A program made the translations under genes and the position numbers. This document shows positions 32,899 through 41,414 of a stretch of DNA of 64,000 bases, piece by piece; positions within the stretch are counted from its first letter, which is position 1; every line of letters starts with the position of its first letter. The stretch comes from Bradyrhizobium genomosp. I (2014) (GTDB lineage: Bacteria > Pseudomonadota > Alphaproteobacteria > Rhizobiales > Xanthobacteraceae), in contig NZ_AJQE01000044.1 of NCBI RefSeq assembly GCF_000261685.1, positions 1 to 64,000 of the forward strand. Reading direction: 5' to 3'. The notes under the pieces are model-generated. The model worked only from the letters and a program-made list of their open reading frames with translations. It did no database searches and was not told where the DNA came from.

Positions 32899-33126
32899 AT
32901 GAAGAAACTGATCGTGTGCGGCGCTCTCGCCGCTTTCGCCCTTGGCACCCAGGCCGCGAGCGCCGCGGAGTTCTACATCGTGCGCGACGCGACCACGAAG
33001 AAGTGCACGGTCGTCGACAGCAAGCCGACCACGACCACCACCACGATCGTGGGCGACGGCGTGTACAAAACCAAGGTCGAGGCGGAATCCGCCGTGAAGA
33101 CCACGAAGGTCTGCACCGAGCAGTAA
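32899..33126 (+). CDS. small secreted protein, unknown function
   Basis: 75 residues. Signal peptide MKKLIVCGALAAFALGTQAASA, then EFYIVRDATTKKCTVVDSKP, a Thr run (TTTTTT) and VEAESAVKTTKVCTEQ; two Cys may pair. Strong ribosome site (GAGGAGGAC) before the ATG. EcfG-type promoter upstream. Similar small proteins occur widely in Bradyrhizobium. Confidence 0.75.
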   Translation: MKKLIVCGALAAFALGTQAASAAEFYIVRDATTKKCTVVDSKPTTTTTTIVGDGVYKTKVEAESAVKTTKVCTEQ

Positions 33127-33179
33127 CCGAGGGGCCGCGAGGTCCTTCCGATAGAAATCGAGGAATGGAGTAGAACGTC

Positions 33180-33260
33180 ATGCCCGTCATCTTGTTGTGG
33201 GCCGTGCCCGCAGTCATCTTCGTCGGCGGCGCCGGATACTTTCTGGTTCACATGCACTGA
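33180..33260 (+). CDS. 26-residue membrane microprotein
   Basis: ATG at 33180; encodes PVILLWAVPAVIFVGGAGYF and LVHMH, a single membrane helix. Follows the secreted protein by 53 bases and precedes a terminator, so it probably shares its transcript. Comparable in plan to the microprotein at 54300. Confidence 0.55.
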   Translation: MPVILLWAVPAVIFVGGAGYFLVHMH

Positions 33261-33278
33261 ACCGATTGACGTACGGAG

Positions 33279-33316
33279 CGGCCCGTCCCGGAAAACCCCG
33301 GCGGGCCGTTTTCTTT
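33279..33316 (+). terminator. rho-independent terminator
   Basis: Stem CGGCCCG (33279-33285) with CGGGCCG (33302-33308), then TTTTCTTT. Confidence 0.85.
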
Positions 33317-33464
33317 GGGTGGACGCGTCTACCTTTTTAGCCCTCGACCACGAAGCGCAGCGCCATGACGATGGCGGCGGAAGCGAGACAGGAGATCGCG
33401 AGCAAAGTCCAGTAGGGCCTGGTGCTTCCGCGAGCTACCCGAACAACGAACGTCTTGAGCCGCG

Positions 33465-34169
33465 TCAGCATCCCTCTCTAGGAAGCCGGTCGAGATACGC
33501 TATTCCGAAGCTCGCGAGTTCTTCGGTATCGCTTCGTCGCTCTTCCCATCTCCTCCGCAGATGACGCTGCAGCAGGCAACGCCGGTCATCTCGCGCATCG
33601 ATGTCGGGGTGACGCGACCGGTACACCGTCCATGCGGTCTCTGCGGCCGTCTTCAAAATTCCGTCGTCGAACATCTTCGCGCTCCGGCCGCAGGCATTTC
33701 CATCCGACGCAAACTCGACGCACACGCGAAAGTTTCCAGTTTTTCCCGATCGGTCCGCGGGGAGTGTCAAGCCTTCGTCCTTGCTCTCGCACGTGCCGCC
33801 CGTCGCCGCTGCAGGCGCCTGTTTCGGGCGACCCTCGTCCAGGCTAGAAGCCTTGGAGTGACCTTCCTCGGATGCGGGGATTGCGGCGGAAGCGCCTAGC
33901 TGCGGTTGGGCCTCGACAGGCCTTGCTTCCATGAAGTCGAGCACGGCGCGTCCCTTGTCGGTGATCCGCCATCCGCCGTTCAAACGCTCGACGAGTCCCT
34001 GCGAGAAAAGGTCGAGATCGGGGACGCGCACGGCAAGGCGCTTGGTCCTGTCCGCCCACTCGCGGCCGCTGGTGGCCAGGATGGCCATGTCCCGCTTGAG
34101 ATCCGCCATGACGGCGAACCCGTCGGGATAGCTGACGAGGATCTTGAGCACCGTGACCTGGAAGTTCAC
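33465..34169 (-). CDS. two-part protein with winged-helix-like N-terminus, unknown function
   Basis: About 234 residues from a GTG at 34169 (VNFQVTVLKILVSYPDGFAV). The N-terminal ~85 residues (DLKRDMAILATSGREWADR, LFSQGLVERLNGGWRITDKGR) have the helix-helix-wing character of a DNA-binding or Mrr-like N domain. A polar linker leads to a C-terminal domain with FRVCVEFASDGNACGR, ILKTAAETAWTVYR and DRRCLLQRHLRRRWEER. Bradyrhizobium genomes hold similar proteins; role unknown, perhaps regulatory. Divergent from the IS-split gene at 34265. Confidence 0.55.
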   Translation of the reverse strand: MNFQVTVLKILVSYPDGFAVMADLKRDMAILATSGREWADRTKRLAVRVPDLDLFSQGLVERLNGGWRITDKGRAVLDFMEARPVEAQPQLGASAAIPASEEGHSKASSLDEGRPKQAPAAATGGTCESKDEGLTLPADRSGKTGNFRVCVEFASDGNACGRSAKMFDDGILKTAAETAWTVYRSRHPDIDARDDRRCLLQRHLRRRWEERRSDTEELASFGIAYLDRLPREGC

Positions 34170-34205
34170 ACCCGGTGTCCTGCCTTGTCGAATGCCGCAG
34201 CCACA

Positions 34206-34230
34206 GCAACTATTGCCTAGTTTTCCCGTT
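34206..34230 (+). promoter_or_regulatory. EcfG-type promoter of the interrupted Gly/Tyr-rich gene
   Basis: GCAAC (34206-34210; one change from GGAAC), 16 bases, CGTT (34227-34230), 34 bases before the ATG at 34265. Confidence 0.6.
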
Positions 34231-34364
34231 AGCGGACGGGGCGTGCAATGAGAAAGGAATTCCGATGAAGAAGATTGCAATGTCCGCGCTCATGGTCGGC
34301 GCCCTTGGTCTGGCTTCGGTGGCCACGACGTCTCCCGCCGAAGCTCGCTGGCGGGGCGGGGGCT

Positions 34365-35697
34365 CATAGGCGTTAAGGTAGCGCAAGCATGGATTGATAC
34401 TGACGTTTTCGGGGAGGCTCGCGCAGGTGCCGGCCAAGCGCTCGTTTACTGCGGCGCAAACGGCGGATGGTTGGTTGTGGAATGATTGCTTGCAGCAAGG
34501 ATGCAACGAGTTGTTGCAAGATGCGCCAACCGCCAGGTGTCGTCAGGCGGCCTGCGTCCAGTCGGGAGAGTCCTCGAAGTCGCGGACAAGCGGCTCGAGC
34601 AGCAGGATAATCAAGAGGTGAGCCAGCAGGTAGGGCTTGGCCGAACGCTGATCAGTTCCAGGCGGTGTCTTGAGACCAATCAGGCTTTTCAGGCGCTTGA
34701 AGCCAAGTTCGATCCGCCATCGCAATCGATAGAGTGCAAGCACATCCTTGGCGGAGAACTCGTCCCGTGCGAGCGACGTGACCAGAATGACCCAATCCGC
34801 GGCTTCCAGAGTTCCTTTGGAGATGATGCGGTTTTCGTCTTGTGCGTCTCGCCGGGCTTTCCGACGCGAAGCCGCGGCCGCACCGGTGGGCTTCTTGACC
34901 GCAACCAGACGCATAGCCAGAGGCGCACCGTCCTTGCGTTTGATCCAAATCCTCCGATCGATCAGTCCACGCGCCTTTGCCGCACGCAATTGAGCCATCA
35001 GATCGAACGGAAGGCCTTGGGCATCAAGCCAGCGCGCGTTCCTCCAGCCTGCTCGGATCAGAACGTCTGCACCGGCCGCGCGGACAGCCGCGATGCGGTC
35101 AGGTTGCAGATAAGCGCGGTCAGCAATGCGGATCTCGTTCTTGACTACCGGTATCCGGTCAAACGTTTCGCCCTCTTGCTGATCCGTTAGCTCGAAGTGA
35201 CCAAAGCGCTCACATGGCAGATCAAATGCACTATGAAGCCGCCAAAGCTCACTGCCCCTGCGGGCAGTCGGCCCGGCCTGAGGTACTGTCGTCGCATCGA
35301 CGATCCGGATCAGGCGGCCTCGGCTCGCCTTCGGGGCTGCCGCAGCGAGCAAGCTCTCCACCAGCACTGCAAACCAATCGCCACATTGACGCAGGCGATA
35401 GAACAACGCCACACTGCTGAGGTCCGCAAGGCCAACAGAAGCCGCCCACGCGGCTGTCGATCTCAATCCTCTTTCCCCTAGACAATAGGCCAGCATCAGC
35501 CGAAGCAACGCCACCGCGTCTGGAATTTGGCGCCGCCGCACGAAAGCCTTCCTCTGGCGCGCACTCATCTCAAGCTGCTCAGCCCCACCCAGCTGCGCAA
35601 CCACTCTCGTCCAGTCCTCGTTCAGAAGCGATTCGTCTGCCATGCCCCTTGGAATCACGTGTGATTCCAACACTCAAGAATAAACTTAACGCCTATG
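34365..35697 (-). mobile_element. complete IS4-family insertion sequence inside a gene
   Basis: A 1333-bp element with perfect 13-bp terminal inverted repeats, CATAGGCGTTAAG (34365-34377) and its complement (35685-35697), flanked by the 11-bp target duplication GGGCGGGGGCT (34354-34364 and 35698-35708). It carries one intact transposase gene on the minus strand. Different from the IS4-family element at 714-2312 in ends, size and protein. Confidence 0.95.
34543..35643 (-). CDS. IS4-family transposase
   Basis: 366 residues from the ATG at 35643 (an in-frame start ten codons earlier is possible). DDE core: Asp in LIRIVDATTVPQAG, Asp in IRIADRAYLQPDRIAAV, and the YREK-type motif with Glu in LYRLRWRIELGFKRLKSLIG. 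All catalytic positions are present and the frame is intact. Confidence 0.92.
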   Translation of the reverse strand: MADESLLNEDWTRVVAQLGGAEQLEMSARQRKAFVRRRQIPDAVALLRLMLAYCLGERGLRSTAAWAASVGLADLSSVALFYRLRQCGDWFAVLVESLLAAAAPKASRGRLIRIVDATTVPQAGPTARRGSELWRLHSAFDLPCERFGHFELTDQQEGETFDRIPVVKNEIRIADRAYLQPDRIAAVRAAGADVLIRAGWRNARWLDAQGLPFDLMAQLRAAKARGLIDRRIWIKRKDGAPLAMRLVAVKKPTGAAAASRRKARRDAQDENRIISKGTLEAADWVILVTSLARDEFSAKDVLALYRLRWRIELGFKRLKSLIGLKTPPGTDQRSAKPYLLAHLLIILLLEPLVRDFEDSPDWTQAA

Positions 35698-36047
35698 GGG
35701 CGGGGGCTGGGGCCCGGGCATCGCCGGCGGCCTGGTCGCAGGTGCCGTCATTGGCGGGCTTGCGTCTTCGGCGTACGGCTGGGGCCCAGGCTACGGATAT
35801 TACGGCGGTCCCGGCTACTACGGTGCCGGCTATTACGGCGCCCCGTACGCCTTCGACTACGGGTACGACGAACCTTATCGCTGGGGCGGCGGCTACGCGA
35901 GCACCTACTACAGCGCTCCTGTCTCCTACGGCTACCGCTATCGGCGCGTCGTGCGACCCGCCTACGCCTATTATGGTGGATCCTATCCGGTGGTTCGGCA
36001 TCGCTGGCATCGTCACCACTGGTAGATCTGTCGGTCCGACGCGTAAG

Positions 36048-36083
36048 AGGCCGCGCTCCGGAAGGCGCGGCCTTATTGTTTTT
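36048..36083 (+). terminator. terminator of the interrupted gene
   Basis: Stem AGGCCGCGC (36048-36056) with GCGCGGCCT (36065-36073), then TATTGTTTTT. Very stable. Confidence 0.85.
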
Positions 36084-36085
36084 AC

Positions 36086-36508
36086 TCACCACCACTCGGC
36101 CGGCGATGGGCCGTGCCGCTCGAAAGCAAGCTGCCGCTCGGGTACTCTTTGCGACAGTTTAGCCGCGCGCTTGGGGTGCGGACGGCGCGCTGCGGAGACG
36201 CGGGTCGGCTGATCTATCTTCGACGCCGGAAGAGGCGCTGCGGGCACGGCGGCCATGGCTTCTCGCACATCCTGCTGCGACCGTTCAGCCGCCGGATCGG
36301 CCTGCGCGACGGCTGGAAGGTCGGACCGCGGCTGCGTATCGAAGACGATCTTGTCGGGAAGTCTTCTCGCCGAGGCGATCCGGATGATGGTTCTGTCCGG
36401 GTCGTTCGCCGCCGCGCGTTCGACGGGAGCCGGCAGGTATCTGTCGGCGGCGAAGAGCAACGCCAGCAGCAGCGCGCCGACGAAGACGAAGTATCGGATG
36501 ATGGGCAT
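36086..36508 (-). CDS. membrane-anchored protein, unknown function
   Basis: 140 residues: one N-terminal membrane helix (IIRYFVFVGALLLALLFAA), then a polar periplasmic part with RTIIRIASARRLPDKIVFDTQP and a basic, Pro-rich end. The block TIIRIASxRRxPDKIVxDT recurs in Bradyrhizobium proteins of unknown role. It follows the second DUF1236 gene by 92 bases on the same strand. Confidence 0.6.
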   Translation of the reverse strand: MPIIRYFVFVGALLLALLFAADRYLPAPVERAAANDPDRTIIRIASARRLPDKIVFDTQPRSDLPAVAQADPAAERSQQDVREAMAAVPAAPLPASKIDQPTRVSAARRPHPKRAAKLSQRVPERQLAFERHGPSPAEWW

Positions 36509-36600
36509 AGACGGCCGCTCGCGGGGAAGGAATCAACACTCGGCGGGCGCCGGATTGACGTCGGGGCGGGCCGCCGTTCGGCGACTCGCCCCGAAAGAAC

Positions 36601-36945
36601 TCAGTCGATTTCCTGAACGACCGTGCGGGTCGACGGGTCGACCAGCATCACACGTTCGCCCGAGTAGACGTAGCGATACCGGGTGAGCGAGGGACCCCAA
36701 TCGGCGGGCACGGCCTCGAGCTCCACCTCGCGCGGCACTGGCTGGCCGACGACGATCCTCTCGCGGGTCTCCACCGGGCGGATCTTGTGTTCGGTCACGT
36801 AGGTGCGGATCTTCGTGCGGTATTCGGGCTCGATCTGGACCGTGGCGGTGTGACCCGTGCCGGTCGTGGTGACGACCGTAGACTGTGCCATCGCGCCCGT
36901 CGAGATCAGCGCGGCAACCGCGCACGTCAGCATCAGCTTCTTCAT
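36601..36945 (-). CDS. DUF1236 protein (short form)
   Basis: 114 residues. Signal peptide MKKLMLTCAVAALISTGAMA, then IEPEYRTKIRTYVTEHKIRP, VVGQPVPREVELEAVPADWG and the end RYVYSGERVMLVDPSTRTVV, a complete DUF1236 domain without the long linker of the paralogue at 31147. GGGAGG precedes the ATG at 36945. EcfG-type promoter 36 bases upstream. Confidence 0.85.
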   Translation of the reverse strand: MKKLMLTCAVAALISTGAMAQSTVVTTTGTGHTATVQIEPEYRTKIRTYVTEHKIRPVETRERIVVGQPVPREVELEAVPADWGPSLTRYRYVYSGERVMLVDPSTRTVVQEID

Positions 36946-36980
36946 GAATGCCTCCCTCTCCGCAACATGCGGCATGCGAA

Positions 36981-37005
36981 AACACGCGGATGGTGGCAAG
37001 GTTCC
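36981..37005 (-). promoter_or_regulatory. EcfG-type promoter of the short DUF1236 gene
   Basis: Minus strand GGAAC (37001-37005), 16 bases, TGTT (36981-36984). Confidence 0.62.
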
Positions 37006-37210
37006 GCCTTTATGACATGTCCATTGCCTATTTTTCCCGGCGTATGCATTTGCCCGCAGCGTCGGCATATGCGGCAGCGGTGGGAAGAAGGAGCCATCCG
37101 GATGTTTCAGCAAGTTGCGCTCTTCGAGCGCTTCGCTCGTTTTCCGTTGGGGCGATACCGAACCAATGGCGCGTGCCCGGCGTTCCTGTCGCGTGAATCG
37201 AGGATCGTCG

Positions 37211-37855
37211 GTGCGGGATAAAACAAAATCGGTGGTGCGGGTGCTGGTCGTCGACGACCATCCTGTCGTCGTGACGGGATGCCGTGCACTGTTCGCATCG
37301 GACCGTTCCGTCGAAATCGAGGAGGCCTTCGACGCGAAGACGGGTCATCAGGCGTACCTGCAGCAGCATCCGGACGTGACCGTCGTAGACCTCAGGCTTC
37401 CGGACTTGACGGGCTTCGAACTGACGCGCCGGATCCGCAAGGACGATCCCGCCGCGCGGATCGTTCTGCTCAGCGTGAGCGACGACCCGGCCTTCGTGGC
37501 GCGCGCCGTCGAGATGGGCATCCAAGGATACGTGTCGAAGAGCGACGATCCCAAGCTCCTGGCCGAGGCGATACGGAAGGTTGCAGCGGGCGGGCGCTTC
37601 GTCTCGCCTCGCCTGGCCGAAGCGACGACCTTCGCCGGCGCCGAGATCAAAGCCAGCCCGTTGACACGGATGAGCGCACGCGAGCTCGAGATACTCAGGC
37701 TGCTGGGAAGGGGTGACCGGATAGCGGAAGTGGCGTCCGAACTCGGAATCTCCTACAAGACCGTCGCGAACGTGACTTCCGCGCTCAAGGCCAAGCTGGG
37801 CGCCAAAAGCCACTCGGACCTTGTCAGAGTGGCGGTCGAGATCGACCTGCACTGA
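37211..37855 (+). CDS. LuxR/NarL-family response regulator
   Basis: About 214 residues. Receiver domain (VLVVDDHPVVVTGCRALF, Asp in VTVVDLRLPDLTG, VLLSVSDD, Lys in YVSKSDDP) and a LuxR-type helix-turn-helix (RMSARELEILRLLGRGDRIAE, LGISYKTVANVTSALKAKLG). A DNA-binding activator or repressor. The GTG at 37211 with GAGG upstream is preferred to the distal start at 37115. No kinase gene is adjacent; the targets may be nearby envelope genes, which is a guess. Confidence 0.9.
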   Translation: MRDKTKSVVRVLVVDDHPVVVTGCRALFASDRSVEIEEAFDAKTGHQAYLQQHPDVTVVDLRLPDLTGFELTRRIRKDDPAARIVLLSVSDDPAFVARAVEMGIQGYVSKSDDPKLLAEAIRKVAAGGRFVSPRLAEATTFAGAEIKASPLTRMSARELEILRLLGRGDRIAEVASELGISYKTVANVTSALKAKLGAKSHSDLVRVAVEIDLH

Positions 37856-37928
37856 CCGCGCAATAAACAGCGGTCCCTTCGCGCAACCTCCACGCCTTGC
37901 TGCACGGCGCTCAGCGCGTTCCAACATC

Positions 37929-37952
37929 GGAACATTTGCCTTTTATCCCGTT
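37929..37952 (+). promoter_or_regulatory. EcfG-type promoter of the PRC-barrel gene
   Basis: GGAAC (37929-37933), 15 bases, CGTT (37949-37952), 34 bases before the ATG. The spacer is one base shorter than at the other sites. Confidence 0.58.
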
Positions 37953-37985
37953 GGATGGATCCGATATGAAACGAGGAGTTCGGAC

Positions 37986-38381
37986 ATGAAGAAGAATCTT
38001 GCAATCGGATGTCTGCTGGCCGCGGCGACGGCGACCGGGGCCTTCGCCGCCACCACCGTGCTGACCGCGGCGCCGACGGAAAGCTGGACTGTGACGAACT
38101 ACTACAAGCAGGCCGTGTACGATCCGAAGGAGAGCAAGATCGGCGACATCGACGATGTCCTCGTCGACAAAACGGGCAAGATCACCGGGCTCGTCGTCGG
38201 GGTCGGCGGATTCCTGGGCGCGGGTGAGAAGGACGTTATCGTGCCGTTCACCGCGGTCAAGACCGCCAAGAAGAACGACAAGTGGTGGCTGACGCTTGAC
38301 GAAACCAAGGACGCCCTGAAGAGCGCCCCGGGCTTCAAGTACGATCGGGCCAGCACCACCTGGGTGCCGGAAAAGAAGTAA
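37986..38381 (+). CDS. secreted PRC-barrel domain protein
   Basis: 131 residues. Signal peptide MKKNLAIGCLLAAATATGAFA, then a PRC-barrel: VTNYYKQAVYDPKESKIGDIDD, VLVDKTGKITGLVVGVGGFLG, GEKDVIVPFTAVK. Periplasmic PRC-barrel proteins of this kind are common stress-induced genes in rhizobia; their ligands are unknown. The ATG at 37986 gives a proper signal peptide. EcfG-type promoter upstream. Confidence 0.88.
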   Translation: MKKNLAIGCLLAAATATGAFAATTVLTAAPTESWTVTNYYKQAVYDPKESKIGDIDDVLVDKTGKITGLVVGVGGFLGAGEKDVIVPFTAVKTAKKNDKWWLTLDETKDALKSAPGFKYDRASTTWVPEKK

Positions 38382-38591
38382 CTGAACCATTACGGAGGGC
38401 GAACGCGGGCGAGGCGTTCGCTCTCCGATCCAGGCGCGAAATTTCGGTCCGTGCCTCGCCCGGTCGCCGATTCAATCCCTGAGAGGCAGCATCTGGATAT
38501 GACCGAGGCAATCAGGGAAGCTCGGCAGGAAAATAAAAGCGGCGCGTGAACCGATCCCAGCGCCACTCGTTTGGTGGCGGAGGTTCTGCCG

Positions 38592-39565
38592 ATGACCCCG
38601 TCTGACCCCGCCCAGATCGCGCACAACGGACGTCAACGAAGGCTGCTGGTGGTGCTGGCGCTGGGATTCATCGTCTTCGCTGCTGCCGCCGCCGCTCTCT
38701 ACTATATCTTGCAGCCCGAGACCCTTCGGATCGCGGTCGGCCCCGCGGGGAGTGACGACCAACAGGTGGTGGAGGCGATGGCCGAGGCCTTCGCCGATGA
38801 GAGCAGGTCGGTCAGGCTATCCCCCATCACGACCGAAGGCGCGGCCGAGTCGCTCGCTCTGCTGGGCGCCGGCAAGGCCGAACTCGCGGTCGGTCGCGGC
38901 GACCTGAGCATGCCGTCAGACGCGCAGATGTTGGCCGTGCTGCGGAAGAACTACGTCGTCCTGTGGACGCCATCCGGACGGCCGGGCAAGGAATCCCGGA
39001 AGAAGCCGAAGGGGACGATCGGAGAGATCGCCGATCTCGCTGGCCACAAGGTCGGCATCATCGGAAGGACCGGCGCCAATCTGGCGCTCCTGCGCACCGT
39101 TCTGGTCGGCTCGGGCGTGGATCCGGACAAGGTGACGACGGTCCAATTCGGGACCGACCAGATCGAGAAGCTCGCGCAGGATACCACGCTCGACGCCTAT
39201 CTCGCGGTCGGTCTGCTCGACAGCAGGATCACTGCCGACGCAATCGCCGCGACCTCGCGATCGCGCGGAGCCCCGAAGTTTCTTCCGGTCGATGCATCCG
39301 AGGCCATCGCCCTGAGGCAACCGCGATACGAAGCCGAGGAATTCCTGGAAGCGTCTTCAACGCTAATCCGGCCTGGCCGGAGGACAAATTCGACACCATT
39401 AGCGTCAGCCATCTCATCGTCGCCAGGCGGGGGCTGTCGGAGGCCAAAGCCGCGGCCTTCTATCGCCAGCTGTTTGCGGTCCGCGACTCGATCACGCGAC
39501 GCGTCGCCGGCGCCGCGCACATCACCAAGCCCGACACGGAAAAGGAAACGGGCCGTCGACAGTGA
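38592..39565 (+). pseudogene. TAXI-family (TRAP-type) solute receptor, frameshifted
   Basis: Membrane-anchored TAXI/NMT1-like binding protein: anchor (LLVVLALGFIVFAAAAAALYY), LRIAVGPAGSDDQQVVEAMAE, AELAVGRGDLSMP, LAGHKVGIIGRTGANLALL. At about 39339-39342 (GAGGAATTCC) one base is missing; the family sequence continues in another frame as VFNANPAWPEDKFDTISVSH and YRQLFAVRDSITRRV to 39565. The unshifted frame runs on to 39647 with a foreign tail. The ATG at 38592 has GGAGG in front. Its 3' end overlaps opgH convergently by 44 bases. Confidence 0.8.
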
Positions 39566-41414
39566 CCGGCTTGCGATCCAGGGACCGCTGGTGGAGGTAT
39601 TCGGGGTCCCTCAAGTGGATGCGCGAATCGATTGCGTGCAGGAATGACTTGAGCGGCAGGCCATTTTCCCCGACGATCACCGGCGCCATCCAGAGCAAAA
39701 GTGGCAACGAAACGGCATAGGCGCTCGCGGCCATCGCAACGCCGCACAAGGTCGGGACGCCGTACTTCTGATAGAGCTCGCGGCGCTCCACCGTGCCGTC
39801 GTCCCGCCTTTGCGTCTGCCAGCCAGCATCGCGCCCGGCCAGGATCTCGACGACCGCGATCGACTGAAAGATCATCATCACCGGCGCCATCAACGCCGAC
39901 AGGACGATCTCTGCGAGCACGCCAGCCGAGGTTCGCAACGCTCCGCCGAATTGGCGTCGCTCCGAGCGCCGTATCCAGACAAGGAGCAGGCTGAGCAGCT
40001 TCGGCAACAGAAGCAGTCCCATCGTGGCGACGAACACCCAAGTGGCGAGCACCGGATCCTGAGCCGGCCAGGTCGGAAATAGCGAGAAACCCTTGGGAAA
40101 ATACTCCGGGCGCACGAAGCGGGCCTGCAGCGAGATCAGCATCCCCAGCAGCAGGAACAGCAGCCACAGCGGTGCCGTCAGATAGGCCCCGATGCCTACC
40201 ATGAAATGCAGGCGGGACAGCCAATGGAGACCGCGTGCAGGCACCACAGCGAGATGCTGAAGATTGCCCTGGCACCAGCGCCGGTCGCGCGCGGCGAAAT
40301 CAAGCAGCGAAGGCGGCACCTCTTCGTAGCTTCCGCCGAGCATTGGCAGCATGTAGATGCCCCACCCGGCGCGCCGCATCAGCGCGGCCTCGACGAAATC
40401 GTGGCTGAGGATGTGCCCGCCGAACGGCTTGGGCCCCTGCAGCTGCGGCAGCGCCGCCGCTTCGGCGAACGCCTTCACCCGGATGATCGCGTTGTGGCCC
40501 CAGTAATTGCCCTCGGAGCCGTGCCACCAGGCGACGCCGGCGGCGATCATCGGTCCGTATAACCGTCCCGCGAATTGCTGAACGCGGCTGAACAGACTTC
40601 GCGCATTGACGATCAGGGGAAGCGACTGGACGAGCCCGGCCGTGGGGTTGGTCTCGATCGCATGGACCAATCGGACGATTGTCTGCCCGCTCATGAGACT
40701 GTCTGCGTCGAGCACGATCATGAAGTCGTAGACGGCGCCGAACCGCGTGATCCACTCCGAGATGTTGCCGGCTTTGCGCGCCGTGTTGTCGGCGCGGTGA
40801 CGATAGTACAGCCCCGATATGCCGACGGCCTGTCGCAATGCCAGCAGCGCCTTTTCTTCTGCGACCCAGATGTCCGGATCGGTGCTGTCGCTCAGAACGT
40901 ACCAGTCGAACAGCCCTCCATGGGCCGTCGCTTCCAACGACTCGATGATCGCGCGCAGCCGGGCCGTCAATCGGTGGGGGTCTTCGTTGTAGGTGGGCAG
41001 CAGCATGGCGGTACGGCTTGCGATCGCAGGCAGCTCCGCGTCCGGCGCGAAGGCGCCCGAACGATGAGCCAGCAGCACGAAGAAGCCGGCCAGCGCGGAT
41101 GCGAACGAAAAGGCGACCCAAGCCAGCAGGACCAGGAAGAGCGCCAGCACCATGGCTTCGAGGACGGTGACGCCCCCGACCTCCAGCACGCGATACATCT
41201 CATAGCCGCCGGCACCCGTGAGCGCCGCCGTCGCGAGCAGGATGAGGCCGCGTCGCCAGGCCATCGCGGGTGCAGCCGGCGCGGGAACGCGATCGGGTAC
41301 CCCTTTCTTTCCTAGGTCGCCGGGAGCCATCGGGAGGGGCGACTCGCGCGGCAGCAAGCGCTGCGTCGCGAGATCGCCGGCAACCGGGCGGGGCGCCGCT
41401 TTCAGGGTGCCCAT
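39522..41414 (-). CDS. opgH: glucan glucosyltransferase OpgH (MdoH)
   Basis: About 630 residues. Inner-membrane glycosyltransferase that makes the linear backbone of osmoregulated periplasmic glucans from UDP-glucose. Two N-terminal helices, a GT2 domain (~130-400) with TAMLLPTYNEDP, VLSDSTDPDIW, MIVLDADSLMSG, GHILSHDFVEAALMRRAGW and the QxxRW-type RDRRWCQGN, then C-terminal helices (LWLLFLLLGMLISL). The ATG at 41414 overlaps the opgG stop by 13 bases. Shorter at the N-terminus than the E. coli protein. Confidence 0.93.
   Translation of the reverse strand: MGTLKAAPRPVAGDLATQRLLPRESPLPMAPGDLGKKGVPDRVPAPAAPAMAWRRGLILLATAALTGAGGYEMYRVLEVGGVTVLEAMVLALFLVLLAWVAFSFASALAGFFVLLAHRSGAFAPDAELPAIASRTAMLLPTYNEDPHRLTARLRAIIESLEATAHGGLFDWYVLSDSTDPDIWVAEEKALLALRQAVGISGLYYRHRADNTARKAGNISEWITRFGAVYDFMIVLDADSLMSGQTIVRLVHAIETNPTAGLVQSLPLIVNARSLFSRVQQFAGRLYGPMIAAGVAWWHGSEGNYWGHNAIIRVKAFAEAAALPQLQGPKPFGGHILSHDFVEAALMRRAGWGIYMLPMLGGSYEEVPPSLLDFAARDRRWCQGNLQHLAVVPARGLHWLSRLHFMVGIGAYLTAPLWLLFLLLGMLISLQARFVRPEYFPKGFSLFPTWPAQDPVLATWVFVATMGLLLLPKLLSLLLVWIRRSERRQFGGALRTSAGVLAEIVLSALMAPVMMIFQSIAVVEILAGRDAGWQTQRRDDGTVERRELYQKYGVPTLCGVAMAASAYAVSLPLLLWMAPVIVGENGLPLKSFLHAIDSRIHLRDPEYLHQRSLDRKPVTVDGPFPFPCRAW

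Larger units (their letters stand above)
34265..36025 (+). pseudogene. secreted Gly/Tyr-rich protein gene split by an IS4-family element
   Basis: Left part: ATG at 34265, signal peptide MKKIAMSALMVGALGLASVA and ARWRGGG, then the insertion (34365-35697). Right part after the second target copy (from 35709): WGPGIAGGLVAGAVIGGLAS, SAYGWGPGYGYYGGPGYYG and an Arg/His-rich end to the TAG at 36023. Removing the element and one 11-bp target copy restores one frame of ~140 residues. Promoter and terminator remain. As it stands only a 34-residue stub can be made. Confidence 0.9.

Noticed and set aside
37028-37927. 299-residue minus-strand frame
   Set aside because: Exact antisense of the LuxR-type regulator at 37211-37855; a shadow of GC-rich codon use.
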